NCBI GenBank assembly: GCA_945876185.1
Contig: CAMCMZ010000005.1
Coordinates: 1-64,000 of the forward strand
Source: Candidatus Kuenenia stuttgartensis
Lineage (GTDB): Bacteria > Planctomycetota > UBA11346
Length of the DNA stretch: 64,000 bases
Direction: 5' to 3'
Below, one piece after another: positions 1 through 8,902 of this stretch. Numbering within the stretch: the stretch's first letter is position 1; each line of letters begins with the position of its first letter. Under the pieces are notes generated by a model. It was not told the DNA's origin, ran no database searches, and was given only the letters and a program-made list of their open reading frames with translations. A program made the translations under genes and the position numbers.

Positions 1-2
1 GC

Positions 3-398
3 ACCCGCACCCAGGCCGAGACCCTGAAGCTGTTCCACGCCAAGCTGGCGGAACTGCAGAGCGAAATCCCCGCCAAGCCGGTCCCGTCCTTCCGGGTCGT
101 GGTCATCGACGTGAGCGAGCAGGAATCGGTCGCGCGGCAGTTGAAGCGCGGCCGTGAGGCGCTCGCCCACAACGCGCAGGTCAAGGCGACCGGCGTCGGC
201 ACGTTGCTGGAAATGCGCGCCACCGACACCGACGAGGCCCTGGTGCGCAAGCGCTACCAGGAATTCGTCGCCAAGACGATCGGCGCACTGGAAGTCCTCA
301 AAGGCGTGTTCCCGTACCACCTGATCAACGGCTCGGGCTCGATCGAAGAGACGCGGCAGAACATCCTCAAGGAATTCGCAAGCGCCAGCAAGGCGTGA
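3..398 (+). CDS. Adenylate kinase-like protein, C-terminal part (5' truncated by window)
   Basis: The frame is open from the first complete codon at base 3 to the TGA at 398, so the gene begins before the window. The visible part is about 131 residues. It carries RATDTDEALVRKRYQEF followed by a FPYHLINGSGSIEE stretch ending NILKEF. This matches the C-terminal lid/core return of nucleoside monophosphate kinases of the eukaryote-like adenylate kinase group: an arginine-rich R-x-T-D segment, then a terminal helix after 'GSI-E'. Such enzymes catalyse ATP + AMP to 2 ADP in the cytoplasm. The P-loop is outside the window, so catalytic competence cannot be judged. A first internal ATG at 99 is unlikely to be the start because coding sequence of the same character continues upstream. 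Confidence 0.7.
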   Translation, partial: TRTQAETLKLFHAKLAELQSEIPAKPVPSFRVVVIDVSEQESVARQLKRGREALAHNAQVKATGVGTLLEMRATDTDEALVRKRYQEFVAKTIGALEVLKGVFPYHLINGSGSIEETRQNILKEFASASKA

Positions 399-627
399 TC
401 CGGTAGGGCGGAATCCGGGATTTTGACCGGACCACCATTGGAATTCGGCACCTGTACCTTCAGGGGCCTTGGCCGACCCAAGATCCACCGCTGGTTCGAC
501 GCTGGTTCGGCCCCTCAGGGCTGGCCCTTTCGAAAAACGCGCTAGGGTCCGCGCCCGCAATCATCACCAGGCGCTCGCGGCCCGGCTTTCGCCGGTCCGG
601 TTTGGGTGCCACAGCACCACGGACGCC

Positions 628-1932
628 ATGGAATTCTCCCAACTCGGGCTCGCTGAGCCCCTTCTTCGCGCGGTGCGCGACGAGGGCTACACCACCTGCA
701 CGCCGATCCAGGAGCAGGCGATCCCGCCTGTGCTGCTCGGCCGCGATTTGCTCGGCTGCGCCCAGACCGGCACCGGCAAGACGGCGGCGTTCGCGCTGCC
801 GATCCTGCACCGCCTCGCCGCCGCCCCGGCGCGCCGCGAAGGCCGGCCAGTGCGCTGCCTGGTCCTGGTGCCGACGCGCGAACTCGCGAGCCAGGTCCAC
901 GCCAGCTTCCGCGCCTATGGCAAGAACTACCACTTCACCTCGACGGTGATCTTCGGCGGGGTCGGCCAGCACCCGCAGGTGCAGGCGCTGAAGCGCGGGG
1001 TCGACATCGTCGTCGCCTGTCCGGGCCGGTTGCTCGATCTCGTCGGCCAGGGCCACGCCCGCTTCGACGCGGCCGAGGCGCTCGTGCTGGATGAGGCCGA
1101 CCGCATGTTCGACATGGGCTTCCTGCCCGACCTGCGCCGGATAATCGCCCTGCTGCCGCCCAAACGTCAGAACCTGATGTTCTCGGCCACCATGCCACGC
1201 GAGATCCGCGACCTTGCGCACGGCATCCTGCACACCCCGGTGTCGGTCAGCGTGGTTCCCGAATCGACCGCCGCTGACACCGTCGACCAGCGCCTGTACC
1301 ATGTGCAGGTCCCCAGCAAGCAAGCGCTGCTGCACCATCTGCTGAAGGACCCCAACGTGACGCGGGCGCTGGTCTTCACCCGCACCAAGCACGGCGCCGA
1401 CAAGGTGGTGAAGCACCTGCTGCGCGCCGATCTCAGCGCCGCAGCCATCCACGGCAACAAGAGCCAGAACGCGCGCGAACGCGCCCTGGCCGAGTTCCGC
1501 CAGGGAAAACTCCTGGTGCTGGTCGCCTCCGACATCGCCGCGCGCGGCCTCGACATCGACGGCATCTCGCACGTGGTGAACTTCGACCTGCCGCACGAAC
1601 CCGAGACCTACGTCCACCGCATCGGCCGCACCGGCCGCGCCGGCGCGACCGGCATCGCGATCTCGTTCTGCACCGGCGAGGACCGGACGCAGCTTGCCGA
1701 CATCGAGCGCCTGTTGCGCCGCAAAGTGCCGGCGCATCCGCTGCCGCCGTTCGCCGCCCTGCCGCCGCCCCCCCCGGGCGAGCACCACGGTCCACCGTCC
1801 TATGCCAGCGACCGTGGCGGACCGCCCGCATTCGACCGCAAGAATCTCCAGCGCCATGGCCACGGCCGGCCCGGCCTGAAGAACCACGGCCCGGCGCAGG
1901 GACGGCGGCAGCCGTCGCGCCGAGGGCGTTGA
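628..1932 (+). CDS. DEAD-box ATP-dependent RNA helicase (RhlE-like)
   Basis: A 434-residue SF2 RNA helicase. From the chosen ATG the protein begins MEFSQLGL, giving the family's Q-motif phenylalanine and glutamine (F3, Q28). Motif I is AQTGTGKT (45-52), followed by PTRELA, the DEAD box in [16 protein letters not shown] in MFSATMP, and motifs V and VI ([16 protein letters not shown]). After about residue 380 the tail is proline-, histidine- and arginine-rich, as in RhlE-type proteins where such tails bind RNA. The frame stays open upstream to 469, but that stretch has no helicase similarity, so 628 is preferred. It probably acts in ribosome assembly or mRNA turnover, inferred from the family. 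It is monocistronic, with convergent genes downstream. Confidence 0.9.
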   Translation: MEFSQLGLAEPLLRAVRDEGYTTCTPIQEQAIPPVLLGRDLLGCAQTGTGKTAAFALPILHRLAAAPARREGRPVRCLVLVPTRELASQVHASFRAYGKNYHFTSTVIFGGVGQHPQVQALKRGVDIVVACPGRLLDLVGQGHARFDAAEALVLDEADRMFDMGFLPDLRRIIALLPPKRQNLMFSATMPREIRDLAHGILHTPVSVSVVPESTAADTVDQRLYHVQVPSKQALLHHLLKDPNVTRALVFTRTKHGADKVVKHLLRADLSAAAIHGNKSQNARERALAEFRQGKLLVLVASDIAARGLDIDGISHVVNFDLPHEPETYVHRIGRTGRAGATGIAISFCTGEDRTQLADIERLLRRKVPAHPLPPFAALPPPPPGEHHGPPSYASDRGGPPAFDRKNLQRHGHGRPGLKNHGPAQGRRQPSRRGR

Positions 1933-2164
1933 GTACACCACGACAAACCACAATACCGAGCACGTCTGGTATTCGATCGCTCGATTAGTAACGACCCCGC
2001 AATTCTATTTTGGGATATTGCCGGCAGACCAGTGGCAGGTAGCAGACATCGGCAGTGCGATAAGGATCTGACAGCATTTCTGTGCAGACCGTTATGACAC
2101 GCCCATATACCGCAACTGCCGATGGCGGATCCGGAAGGATGGCACCCAGAATGGGAAACTCAGT

Positions 2165-4666
2165 TTAGCCATTGCCGTTCGGGACCGGAGGCGAACCAAG
2201 GACGATGAACCGGAAACCAATCGTGGGATCTTTCATATCGATAATGCCTGCAAGTGTGAGACTGGCCCGGCATTCGCCGGCGTAAGCTATGAATCGGCCT
2301 CCGCAAACGGATTTGTAGGTGCCTGTATCCGGACCGGTAGGATCGATCGCTGGTTGGTCGGATGAGATCCCGGAATACCAGTCGGACATCCACTCTAGGA
2401 CATTGCCGGCCATGTCATGCAGGCCCCAGGCATTGGCTTGCTTGGTCCCGACTGGATGCGTAGCCATGTGACTATTGAAACCGTACCAAGCGATGAGATC
2501 CAGGTATGCATCATATCCGTCGCACATCCGGTTATCCACGCCTGAATAAATAGCCGTGATGGTTCCGGCACGATAGGCGTATTGCCATTGGGCCTGGGTC
2601 GGCAGGGCCGCATTCAGACCGGGATTGCCACTGTTAATCGCGGCCAGAAAGTTCGAACAATCAGTCCAGTTTACCATCTCGACCGGTTTCAGCGGATCGC
2701 TCTGGTCGTACGAGGGATTGGCAAGCATCACGGCTGTCCATAGAGCCTGCGTCACTTCGGTCTCTGCCATCCAGAAACCGGAGGTCAGGGTCACCTGATG
2801 CTGCGTCTCCCTGGCGGTATGACCAGACTCACTCTCCGGACTGCCCATGGTGAAGGCCCCGGCTGGGCACCAGCGCATCGGCACCTGGATTCCAGCGATG
2901 GTGAGAACCTTACGGCTTCCAGCCAGCGGGTCGGTCACGGTGAGGTTCACCGTTGCAGCGGTGCTGGTCGAGGCGAAATCGCTAACCGTAAAGGTAAAAC
3001 TGTCGTTACCCACAAAATCGGTGGCTGGGGTGTAGACAGGGGCACTGTTCACTGGAAAGGACAGGGAGCCATGGGTTGGCTGGGTGACGATTGTATAGGT
3101 CAGGGCGTCACCATCCAGATCGGTGCCGAAAGGGGAGACGAACCTCGGTTCGTTCTTCTTGGTGACCAGACTCAATGGCGTGGCGGTGGGAACGTGATTG
3201 GCCGGGCCGGATATGATGAAGCGGAAACCGGTGTCCTGATCATAGGTTTCAGGAATCTCCGAGCCACGGGCTGCAGCCCGCAATTCAAAGGCGAGATCCG
3301 TCATACAGCCGCCTCGGATGACTCTATAGCCAAAACCGCTGAATTCAGCGGGACCGACAGGATCCGTGACTGGTCCTTCGGGATAATGGTCGTACCAGTC
3401 AGAACACCATTCATAGACGTTGCCAGCCATATCATGGATGCCCCAGGCATTGGGCGTCTTGAGACCCACCTCACGAGTGCCGGTATCGTCTCCGCTCTGA
3501 GGCCACATGTTCACACTGTACCAGGCCAGGGCATCCAGACCCGCATGAGGGAGATAGACATTATCCGAGGCCAGATTGCTGCCATCGTAAAACGCGGCGG
3601 TGCTCCCGGCACGATAGGCATATTCCCATTGCGCCTCGGTCGGCAGAGCGGCCTGCAAACCAGGCAAATGCTGATTGACCCTGCTCAGGAAGGATTGCGC
3701 GTCATCCCAGGACACGGATTCGACCGGCCGCATGGCGGCCGGCTTCTGATGCGGGGTATACGGGTATTCCGATGGATCCAGACCAGTCACTGCTGCCCAC
3801 AGACCTTGGGTCACCTCGGTTTCGCAGATCCAATATCCCTTGCTGAGGGTCACCTGATGCTGGGTCTCAAAATCCTGGTACCGCCCCAGTTCACTCACGG
3901 GACTGCCCATCTGAAAGGTGCCGGGCGGGCACCAGCGCATGGGCACCGAGGTGTTGGCTATGGTGAAAATTCGCCGAGTGCCAGCAGGTATCGCAATGGA
4001 CACCTTGGCCGATTCGCTGAAAAGTTTTCCATCGGAAACCCGGAACGTGAAGGAATCGACGCCCGTCCAGGCATCGCCGGGGGTGAAGATCAGACGACTC
4101 CCATTCATCTCAACCGAGTTGTCTTGACGTAGAAGCCCAGACACCGGTTGAGTGACGATCGAGAAGGTCAAGGCATCGCCATCCACATCGTTGCCAGACA
4201 AGGTGATGTTCACGGCCTGGTTCCCTGGAGCTGGAACCGATACGGTTACAGCGTTCGCGGTGGGAGCATCGTTGATCGGGAGCACATATACCGTCCCCGT
4301 GGCCGCAGCACTGGTGCTGGTGCCATCGCTGACGGTATAGGTGAACGTATCGGTGCCGTTCCAATTGGCCGTTGGCGTATAGGTTACCCGGCCGCCAATG
4401 CTCTGGACCAGCGTTCCGTGCGCAGGAGCGATGACGATGGCGTAGGTCAGTGCCTCCCCATCCAGGTCGCTACCTTCCAACTGCGCGATGATCGACTGAT
4501 CCTCATCGGTGGTCGCGTGAATCGCGACCGCCGTCGGTGCATGGGATGGGGCAGGAGAAGCGGCTGGCGCACCACCGTTATTGCTATTGCATCCGGCGAG
4601 GAGCAAAGTCAGGGAAATACTGGCAAGGGGCAGAAAACGACGCGTGGTAGATGGAGATGAGGGCAT
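2165..4666 (-). CDS. Lipoprotein with Ig/cadherin-like repeats and two FGE-like domains
   Basis: An 833-residue secreted lipoprotein. The N-terminus is a short basic region, a hydrophobic stretch and the lipobox LLLAGC (Cys26). Two cadherin/VCBS-like repeats with the 'DxDGDALTY...P.HG' signature occupy roughly 35-225, then a first formylglycine-generating-enzyme-like domain (about 230-480, with RWCPPGTFQMGSP and GNVYEWCSDWY). A third Ig-like repeat and a second FGE-like domain (about 580-833, RWCPAGAFTMGSP, GNVLEWMSDWY) follow. The ATG at 4666 is preferred over 4690 because GGAGGA lies just upstream and it places the signal at the N-terminus. The paired cysteines of genuine sulfatase-activating FGEs are not evident, so a binding or structural role is more likely than formylglycine formation. 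No sulfatase gene is nearby. Confidence 0.85.
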   Translation of the reverse strand: MPSSPSTTRRFLPLASISLTLLLAGCNSNNGGAPAASPAPSHAPTAVAIHATTDEDQSIIAQLEGSDLDGEALTYAIVIAPAHGTLVQSIGGRVTYTPTANWNGTDTFTYTVSDGTSTSAAATGTVYVLPINDAPTANAVTVSVPAPGNQAVNITLSGNDVDGDALTFSIVTQPVSGLLRQDNSVEMNGSRLIFTPGDAWTGVDSFTFRVSDGKLFSESAKVSIAIPAGTRRIFTIANTSVPMRWCPPGTFQMGSPVSELGRYQDFETQHQVTLSKGYWICETEVTQGLWAAVTGLDPSEYPYTPHQKPAAMRPVESVSWDDAQSFLSRVNQHLPGLQAALPTEAQWEYAYRAGSTAAFYDGSNLASDNVYLPHAGLDALAWYSVNMWPQSGDDTGTREVGLKTPNAWGIHDMAGNVYEWCSDWYDHYPEGPVTDPVGPAEFSGFGYRVIRGGCMTDLAFELRAAARGSEIPETYDQDTGFRFIISGPANHVPTATPLSLVTKKNEPRFVSPFGTDLDGDALTYTIVTQPTHGSLSFPVNSAPVYTPATDFVGNDSFTFTVSDFASTSTAATVNLTVTDPLAGSRKVLTIAGIQVPMRWCPAGAFTMGSPESESGHTARETQHQVTLTSGFWMAETEVTQALWTAVMLANPSYDQSDPLKPVEMVNWTDCSNFLAAINSGNPGLNAALPTQAQWQYAYRAGTITAIYSGVDNRMCDGYDAYLDLIAWYGFNSHMATHPVGTKQANAWGLHDMAGNVLEWMSDWYSGISSDQPAIDPTGPDTGTYKSVCGGRFIAYAGECRASLTLAGIIDMKDPTIGFRFIVLGSPPVPNGNG

Positions 4667-5006
4667 GATTCCTCCAGTTTCTAAGGCCATAAAACTAATA
4701 ACATAGTTTTTTTGTCAAGCGCGGCCTAAACCAATCGCACTGGTCGCGATGCGAAGCGCATCACGCGCTCGATGTGGTCTGGTAGGTGCGCATCAGGGGT
4801 TGGGACGTGAACTGGAGAATGCCAGGCAGATGGGCACCGGGATCGCCAGGATAAAACCATAAACCAGTTGAGAGACCAGACTTGTCCACAAATTGCCTGC
4901 GTGTCTGCAATTCGACTGGCATGTCCACGACGACCAGGACGCAACCGCATGGACAGTGTCGAATGGTCTGGCAGCCTCCGGCCAAACGCAAACGTCGGAG
5001 CGGCCC
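4667..5006. other. Intergenic region between divergent lipoprotein and GIDE-LemA genes
   Basis: About 340 bases with no convincing gene. The part next to the lipoprotein gene (about 4690-4725) is strikingly A+T-rich for this genome and includes a run of seven T residues, consistent with a promoter reading into the lipoprotein gene. The rest is ordinary GC-rich spacer. A frame open from 4893 runs into the downstream gene, but its first 38 residues show no family similarity. Confidence 0.4.
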
Positions 5007-6311
5007 ATGCTCAGCCTCGGGATCGGCGGTGTCCTCGCCGTGGTGTTTTTCGCCATCGGCCTGTACCACGAGCGCCGCTACCGCCTGCTTATCGATCTCC
5101 CGACCCTGCGACCTGGCGCGGTGTTCATCGGCCTGGTCGAGGTGGCAGGAAAGACGCGCTGCGAGCGGCCCCTGACCAGTACTCTGACGGATGCTCGCTG
5201 CGTGTGGTATTCGTATCGCGTCGAAGAGAAATGGTCGCGAACGGTCACCACGACCAGCACAGACAGCCAGGGCCGCTCCCGCACTCATACCAGAACCGAG
5301 TCGGGTTGGAAAACCATCGCGACTGGCGGCGAACTCATCAACTTCGATCTGGTGGACGAGAGCGGGTCCGTGCGGATTGATCCTGAGGGCGCCACGGTCA
5401 CCGGAGAATGCGTGATGGAGGCGGAGGTCACGCGCGCCGATCCACTCTATTACGGCAAAGGACCGCGCGAGGCCGTTTCCAATTCCGATCATCGGCGACG
5501 CTTCGTCGAACATTGCATCCAGCCGGGCGCGCAGGTGTTCGTGCTCGGCCAGGCGCGTCAGCGCAGCGACATCGTCGGGGCCGAGATCGCTCGTGATTCC
5601 CAGGCACCGCTGTTCGCCATTTCCGTGCACGGAGAGAAGTCGGTTCAGCGCCGCTACTTCTGGGTCGCACGTATTTTCCTGCTGCTGGGCCTGGCGGCTG
5701 CCAGCGTGGGTACGGCCTACATGCAGGACGGCCGTTTCGTCGGGGAAGGACTGGTGCCCGGCGCTGGCGCCTATGTCGTGATCTGGGTGGTCGCCTGGCT
5801 GCTGCTGGTCTACAACGGCCTGATCGAATTGCGTCAGCGCGTGCGCCAGGGCTGGGCCAACATCGAGGTCCAGCTCAAGCGTCGCCATGATCTCATCACC
5901 CGCCTGGTGCCCATCGTTGCAGGCCTCGTCAGCCATGAAGGACGGCTGCAGGCGACCGTCGCGGCGCTGCGCACCCAGCTCGTGGCGACACCTCCAGGGC
6001 AACCCGGACCGGATCCCGCGTTGCTCAGTTCCCAATTGCGGTCCGCCATCGAAGCATATCCCGATCTGGCCGCCCAGTCCGGCTTCGCGCATCTGCACCA
6101 AACCCTGGTCGACACCGAGGATCGCATTGCTTTCGCCCGCAATTATTTCAATGACATCACGACCAGCTGGAATAACCGCATCGCACGGTTCCCCGATGTG
6201 CTGGTGGCGATGCTCACCGGCCAGCATCGGCAGATGCCGTTGGATCTCGATGCGCCGGCGGCAGCCACCGCGTCACCGCAGGTGCAATGGTCGAGGCCAT
6301 CCGGCAGTTGA
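5007..6311 (+). CDS. GIDE-domain/LemA-family membrane fusion protein
   Basis: A 434-residue membrane protein. After an N-terminal transmembrane segment (LGIGGVLAVVFFAIGLYHERR), residues about 30-210 look like the GIDE/BAM domain first named in E3 ubiquitin ligases. The features used are FIGLVEVAGK, LTDARCVWYSY, EEKW and the late DPLYYGKG region. Two further hydrophobic segments follow (IFLLLGLAAASVGTAY and AYVVIWVVAWLLLVYN). The C-terminal part (NGLIELRQRVRQGWANIEVQLKRR, then ARNYFNDITTSWNNRI) is a clear LemA domain. There is no RING finger. The first ATG that gives this topology is 5007; the longer frame from 4893 adds unsupported sequence. Bacterial GIDE-LemA proteins have no established reaction. 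A role in envelope stress is only a guess. Confidence 0.8.
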   Translation: MLSLGIGGVLAVVFFAIGLYHERRYRLLIDLPTLRPGAVFIGLVEVAGKTRCERPLTSTLTDARCVWYSYRVEEKWSRTVTTTSTDSQGRSRTHTRTESGWKTIATGGELINFDLVDESGSVRIDPEGATVTGECVMEAEVTRADPLYYGKGPREAVSNSDHRRRFVEHCIQPGAQVFVLGQARQRSDIVGAEIARDSQAPLFAISVHGEKSVQRRYFWVARIFLLLGLAAASVGTAYMQDGRFVGEGLVPGAGAYVVIWVVAWLLLVYNGLIELRQRVRQGWANIEVQLKRRHDLITRLVPIVAGLVSHEGRLQATVAALRTQLVATPPGQPGPDPALLSSQLRSAIEAYPDLAAQSGFAHLHQTLVDTEDRIAFARNYFNDITTSWNNRIARFPDVLVAMLTGQHRQMPLDLDAPAAATASPQVQWSRPSGS

Positions 6312-6345
6312 TGACCAAGCCGGATGCGCCGTTGCCCGTCAGGCT

Positions 6346-6434
6346 GCCTCAAAAGTCGGTTGGCGGCATCCTGCGGATGCTGCTTTTTCGGCCGGCGAGA
6401 CGCCGGCGATCCCAGGAAGGCCGACTTTTGAGGC
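6346..6434. repeat. Palindromic REP-like element with 14-bp perfect outer stem
   Basis: GCCTCAAAAGTCGG (6346-6359) is exactly complementary to CCGACTTTTGAGGC (6421-6434). They enclose 61 bases containing the hairpin GCCGGCGAGACGCCGGC and the trailing GATCCCAGG common in REP-type palindromes. It begins 34 bases after the LemA-like stop codon. The outer arms end in a T-rich tract, so it could serve as a terminator or mRNA 3' stabiliser. Its architecture (outer stem around a hairpin-bearing core) recalls the family 1 elements described below, but the core is unrelated. Confidence 0.7.
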
Positions 6435-6528
6435 GCCCCGGTTGCCCGTGCCGCATCGGACTTGACCGCCCAGGGACATCCCAGAATCCCCGCCGCACGC
6501 TATTCACGCCACTGCGGGAAACCCGACC

Positions 6529-7410
6529 ATGACCGACCTCGCCGAACTCCAGCGCTTCACCCCCACCAAGCCGTTCTTCGTCGGTATCGACAGCGACGGC
6601 TGCGCCTTCGACTCGATGGAGATCAAGTGGAAGGAGTGCTTCATCCCGCGGGCGATCGAGCATTTACACCTCCAGCCGGTGGCGAAATACGCGCGCGCCG
6701 CGATCGAGTTCGTCAACCTGTACTCGCAGTCGCGCGGCACCAACCGCTTCTTCGGCCTGATCGAATCGTGCGACTGGCTGCTCCAGCACCCGGAGGTTGC
6801 CGCGCGCGGGTTCACCGTGCCGCCCCTGGCGAAGCTGCGCGCCTACTGCGCCAACGACCCGCAGCCGACCGAGGCCAAGGTCGTTGCCCTGCACGCCAAG
6901 GATCCCTCCCAGGACCTGGAGCAAGCGATCAATTGGTCGAAGTCACTCAACGTCGACATCAAGCGCATGGTGCACGGCATCCCGCCGTTCCCGAAACTGC
7001 GCGAAAGCCTGGAACGCATCAGCGCCCACGCCGACATCCTGGTGGTGAGTTCAACCCCCAAGGACGCTTTGGTGCGCGAATGGACCGAGAACGGCATCGC
7101 CAAGTACGTCACCTTCATCTGCGGCCAGGAAACCGGCTCAAAGAAGCAGATGCTGGAGGCCGCCGCCAAGACCTACCCGCGAGCCAACGTCCTGATGATC
7201 GGCGACGCCCCCGGCGACTTCAAAGCCGCCGCCGCCGTAAAGGCCCGCTTCTGGCCCATCGTCCCCGGTGCCGAAGAAGCCAGCTGGGACCTCTTCCACC
7301 GCGACGGCATCGACCACGTGCTGAATGGCACCTACGCCGGCCCGTTCGAAGACCGGTTGATCGCCGACTTCCAGGCCAAGCTCCCCGCCAAACCCGCCTG
7401 GGTCCCGTAA
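6529..7410 (+). CDS. HAD-superfamily hydrolase
   Basis: A 293-residue cytoplasmic protein with the HAD motifs in order. Motif I is GIDSDGCAFD (nucleophile Asp21, acid/base Asp23), motif II VVSSTP near 170, then a lysine region (GSKKQML), and motif IV MIGDAPGDFKAA near 225. A large helical cap lies between motifs I and II. The reaction is probably phosphate-ester hydrolysis; the substrate cannot be read from the sequence. It is downstream of the palindrome at 6346 and upstream of a stop-proximal repeat, and appears monocistronic. Start chosen at the ATG giving the motif I strand close to the N-terminus, as is usual for the family. Confidence 0.8.
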   Translation: MTDLAELQRFTPTKPFFVGIDSDGCAFDSMEIKWKECFIPRAIEHLHLQPVAKYARAAIEFVNLYSQSRGTNRFFGLIESCDWLLQHPEVAARGFTVPPLAKLRAYCANDPQPTEAKVVALHAKDPSQDLEQAINWSKSLNVDIKRMVHGIPPFPKLRESLERISAHADILVVSSTPKDALVREWTENGIAKYVTFICGQETGSKKQMLEAAAKTYPRANVLMIGDAPGDFKAAAAVKARFWPIVPGAEEASWDLFHRDGIDHVLNGTYAGPFEDRLIADFQAKLPAKPAWVP

Positions 7411-7436
7411 ACACCCCCACCCCTGTCCTGTCCCTA

Positions 7437-7634
7437 CGCCGGCGGGCAGCGCAGCGCCCCCGCCCATCCGGGCAACCGCGCTGAACAAGGACGCCCAAAC
7501 GCCGGCGGGGTAGCGCAGCGCCCCGCCCATCCGGGCAACCGCGTCGATCACGGAAGAACGCGAGGTGGCGTTCTTCCGGGCAATCCGGGTCCAGGGCAGA
7601 GCCCTGGCGGGGCGTGGCGGGGCAGCGCCCCGCT
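7437..7634 (-). repeat. Family 2 stop-proximal GC-rich repeat, copy a (with a partial tandem unit)
   Basis: Read on the minus strand this begins four bases after the TAA of the UROD-like gene. It consists of successive hairpins: CGGGGCGCTGCCCCG (7619-7633), CCAGGGCTCTGCCCTGG (7590-7606), then a long hairpin with 10-bp arms GGAAGAACGC/GCGTTCTTCC (7554-7579), and a block containing GTTGCCCGGATGGGCG. A second, shorter block (7437-7490) repeats the last part. Near-identical sequence recurs at 10993-11257, 29569-29712 and 46787-46926. It is non-coding. Confidence 0.8.
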
Positions 7635-7637
7635 GAA

Positions 7638-8900
7638 TTAGCCGCAGTAGTCCAGCATCCGTTTGCGATAATGCAGGTAATCCTCGTACTTCACCTCAGC
7701 CGGCACGCCGTGGTCGCAGGTCGGGATATAGCCGCCGCGCGCGCGCATGACCGGCATGATCCGCTCCAGTTCGCGATCGATGGCGTCCTTGCCGGCGGCG
7801 AGGATGCGCTTGTCGATGCCGCCCAAGAGCGCCAGGTCAGGCCAGCGCTTGCCGATCGCCACCACGTCGCAGCCGCTGGCGACTTCGCAGGGGCTCATCA
7901 TGGTGCAGCCGATCTCGCGGTAGAGGTCGGTCACCGACACCGCATCGCCGTCGGTATCGACCTGGATGTGGAGCTTGCGGCTACGGTCGATCTGGCGCCG
8001 CCGCACGCCTTGCAGGAACTCGCGGTAGTAGGGGAAGAGGAACTCGCGGATCATCTTCGGCGATACCAGCGGGCCCTTATTGTAGCAGATGTCCTCAGCG
8101 AAGAAGACCTCGTCGAGGGTGAGGTGCTCCTGCCAGCGCGTGGCGACCGCGTCGGCCAGGACCAGCCACTGGCGCATGCAGGCGTGCACCAGCTCGGGCG
8201 CATCGTGGAAGACGTACAGCGTTTCACTGGGACCGATCAGGCTGCGCAGAAACATGTAACAGCCAATCACGCCGAGGTTCACATGGCGGCCGGCGGCGGC
8301 GGCGGCCTTGGCGCGCTCGACCTCATCGGAAAAGCCTTTCCAACGCTCGGGCGTGGTGGGATCCAGGCGCCAGATCACGTCGCGTTCCCAGGTCGCCAGG
8401 TCCTTCACCGGATGATCGACGTATTCCGGCATGAAGCCGTTGCGCCGGCCCTTGAAGAACAGCACCGAGCGACCGGCGAAGTCGCGCGCTAATTCATGCT
8501 CGCCACGGTCTTCCAGCACCTCGGTTGTCCAGACCGGATCGAAGGCGGCTTCGCACCAGCCCAGGCGACGCAGATCGTGGCGGGCCGGGGCGTCGAAGCC
8601 AAACAAGCGATTCAGGCAAACACGGCTCGCCGGCGTCCAGTATTCGTCAGCAATTTCCTTGGGCAGGCCTTGTTCACGCCAGGCATCGAGGCAGTAGTAG
8701 CCGAACTCGCAACGATAGATCGGTGCGCCCGGCACGATGGCATAGGCATCGCGCAGGCGCTGCACCGCCGGGCCGCAGCGTTCGCGCGGAACTTGTTGGT
8801 GGATTCCGTCCGCAGGGGCAACGTCGGCAGCAAGGGTTGCGGGAGCAGTTGCCGTAGCGTGGGCCATGGCAGCAGCAGTGGCAGTGGCGGAAGTTGCCAT
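7638..8900 (-). CDS. Uroporphyrinogen decarboxylase-like (URO-D superfamily) protein
   Basis: A 420-residue protein of the URO-D superfamily. This includes uroporphyrinogen decarboxylases and cobalamin/corrinoid methyltransferases such as MtaA/CmuA. The superfamily pattern is seen in GFM..Y.DHPVKDLATWE, the internal IGCYMFLRSLIG, FFAEDICYNKGPLVSPKMIREFLFPYYRE (the conserved 'S...F..FY.P' region) and the C-terminal GGIDKR.L..GKDAIDREL. The first ~30 residues are an Ala/Thr-rich tail with little information, so translation may start later. It lies three bases downstream of the PhyH gene and is probably cotranscribed with it. URO-D-like/PhyH pairs in PVC bacteria are usually linked to degradation of sugars or methylated compounds, not haem; that is inference. 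Confidence 0.8.
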   Translation of the reverse strand: MATSATATAAAMAHATATAPATLAADVAPADGIHQQVPRERCGPAVQRLRDAYAIVPGAPIYRCEFGYYCLDAWREQGLPKEIADEYWTPASRVCLNRLFGFDAPARHDLRRLGWCEAAFDPVWTTEVLEDRGEHELARDFAGRSVLFFKGRRNGFMPEYVDHPVKDLATWERDVIWRLDPTTPERWKGFSDEVERAKAAAAAGRHVNLGVIGCYMFLRSLIGPSETLYVFHDAPELVHACMRQWLVLADAVATRWQEHLTLDEVFFAEDICYNKGPLVSPKMIREFLFPYYREFLQGVRRRQIDRSRKLHIQVDTDGDAVSVTDLYREIGCTMMSPCEVASGCDVVAIGKRWPDLALLGGIDKRILAAGKDAIDRELERIMPVMRARGGYIPTCDHGVPAEVKYEDYLHYRKRMLDYCG

Positions 8901-8902
8901 GG

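Noticed and set aside
2165-4666. Sulfatase-activating formylglycine-generating enzyme
   Set aside because: The FGE-fold motifs are there, but the catalytic cysteine pair is not evident and no sulfatase is nearby. FGE-like structural domains are common in PVC lipoproteins.
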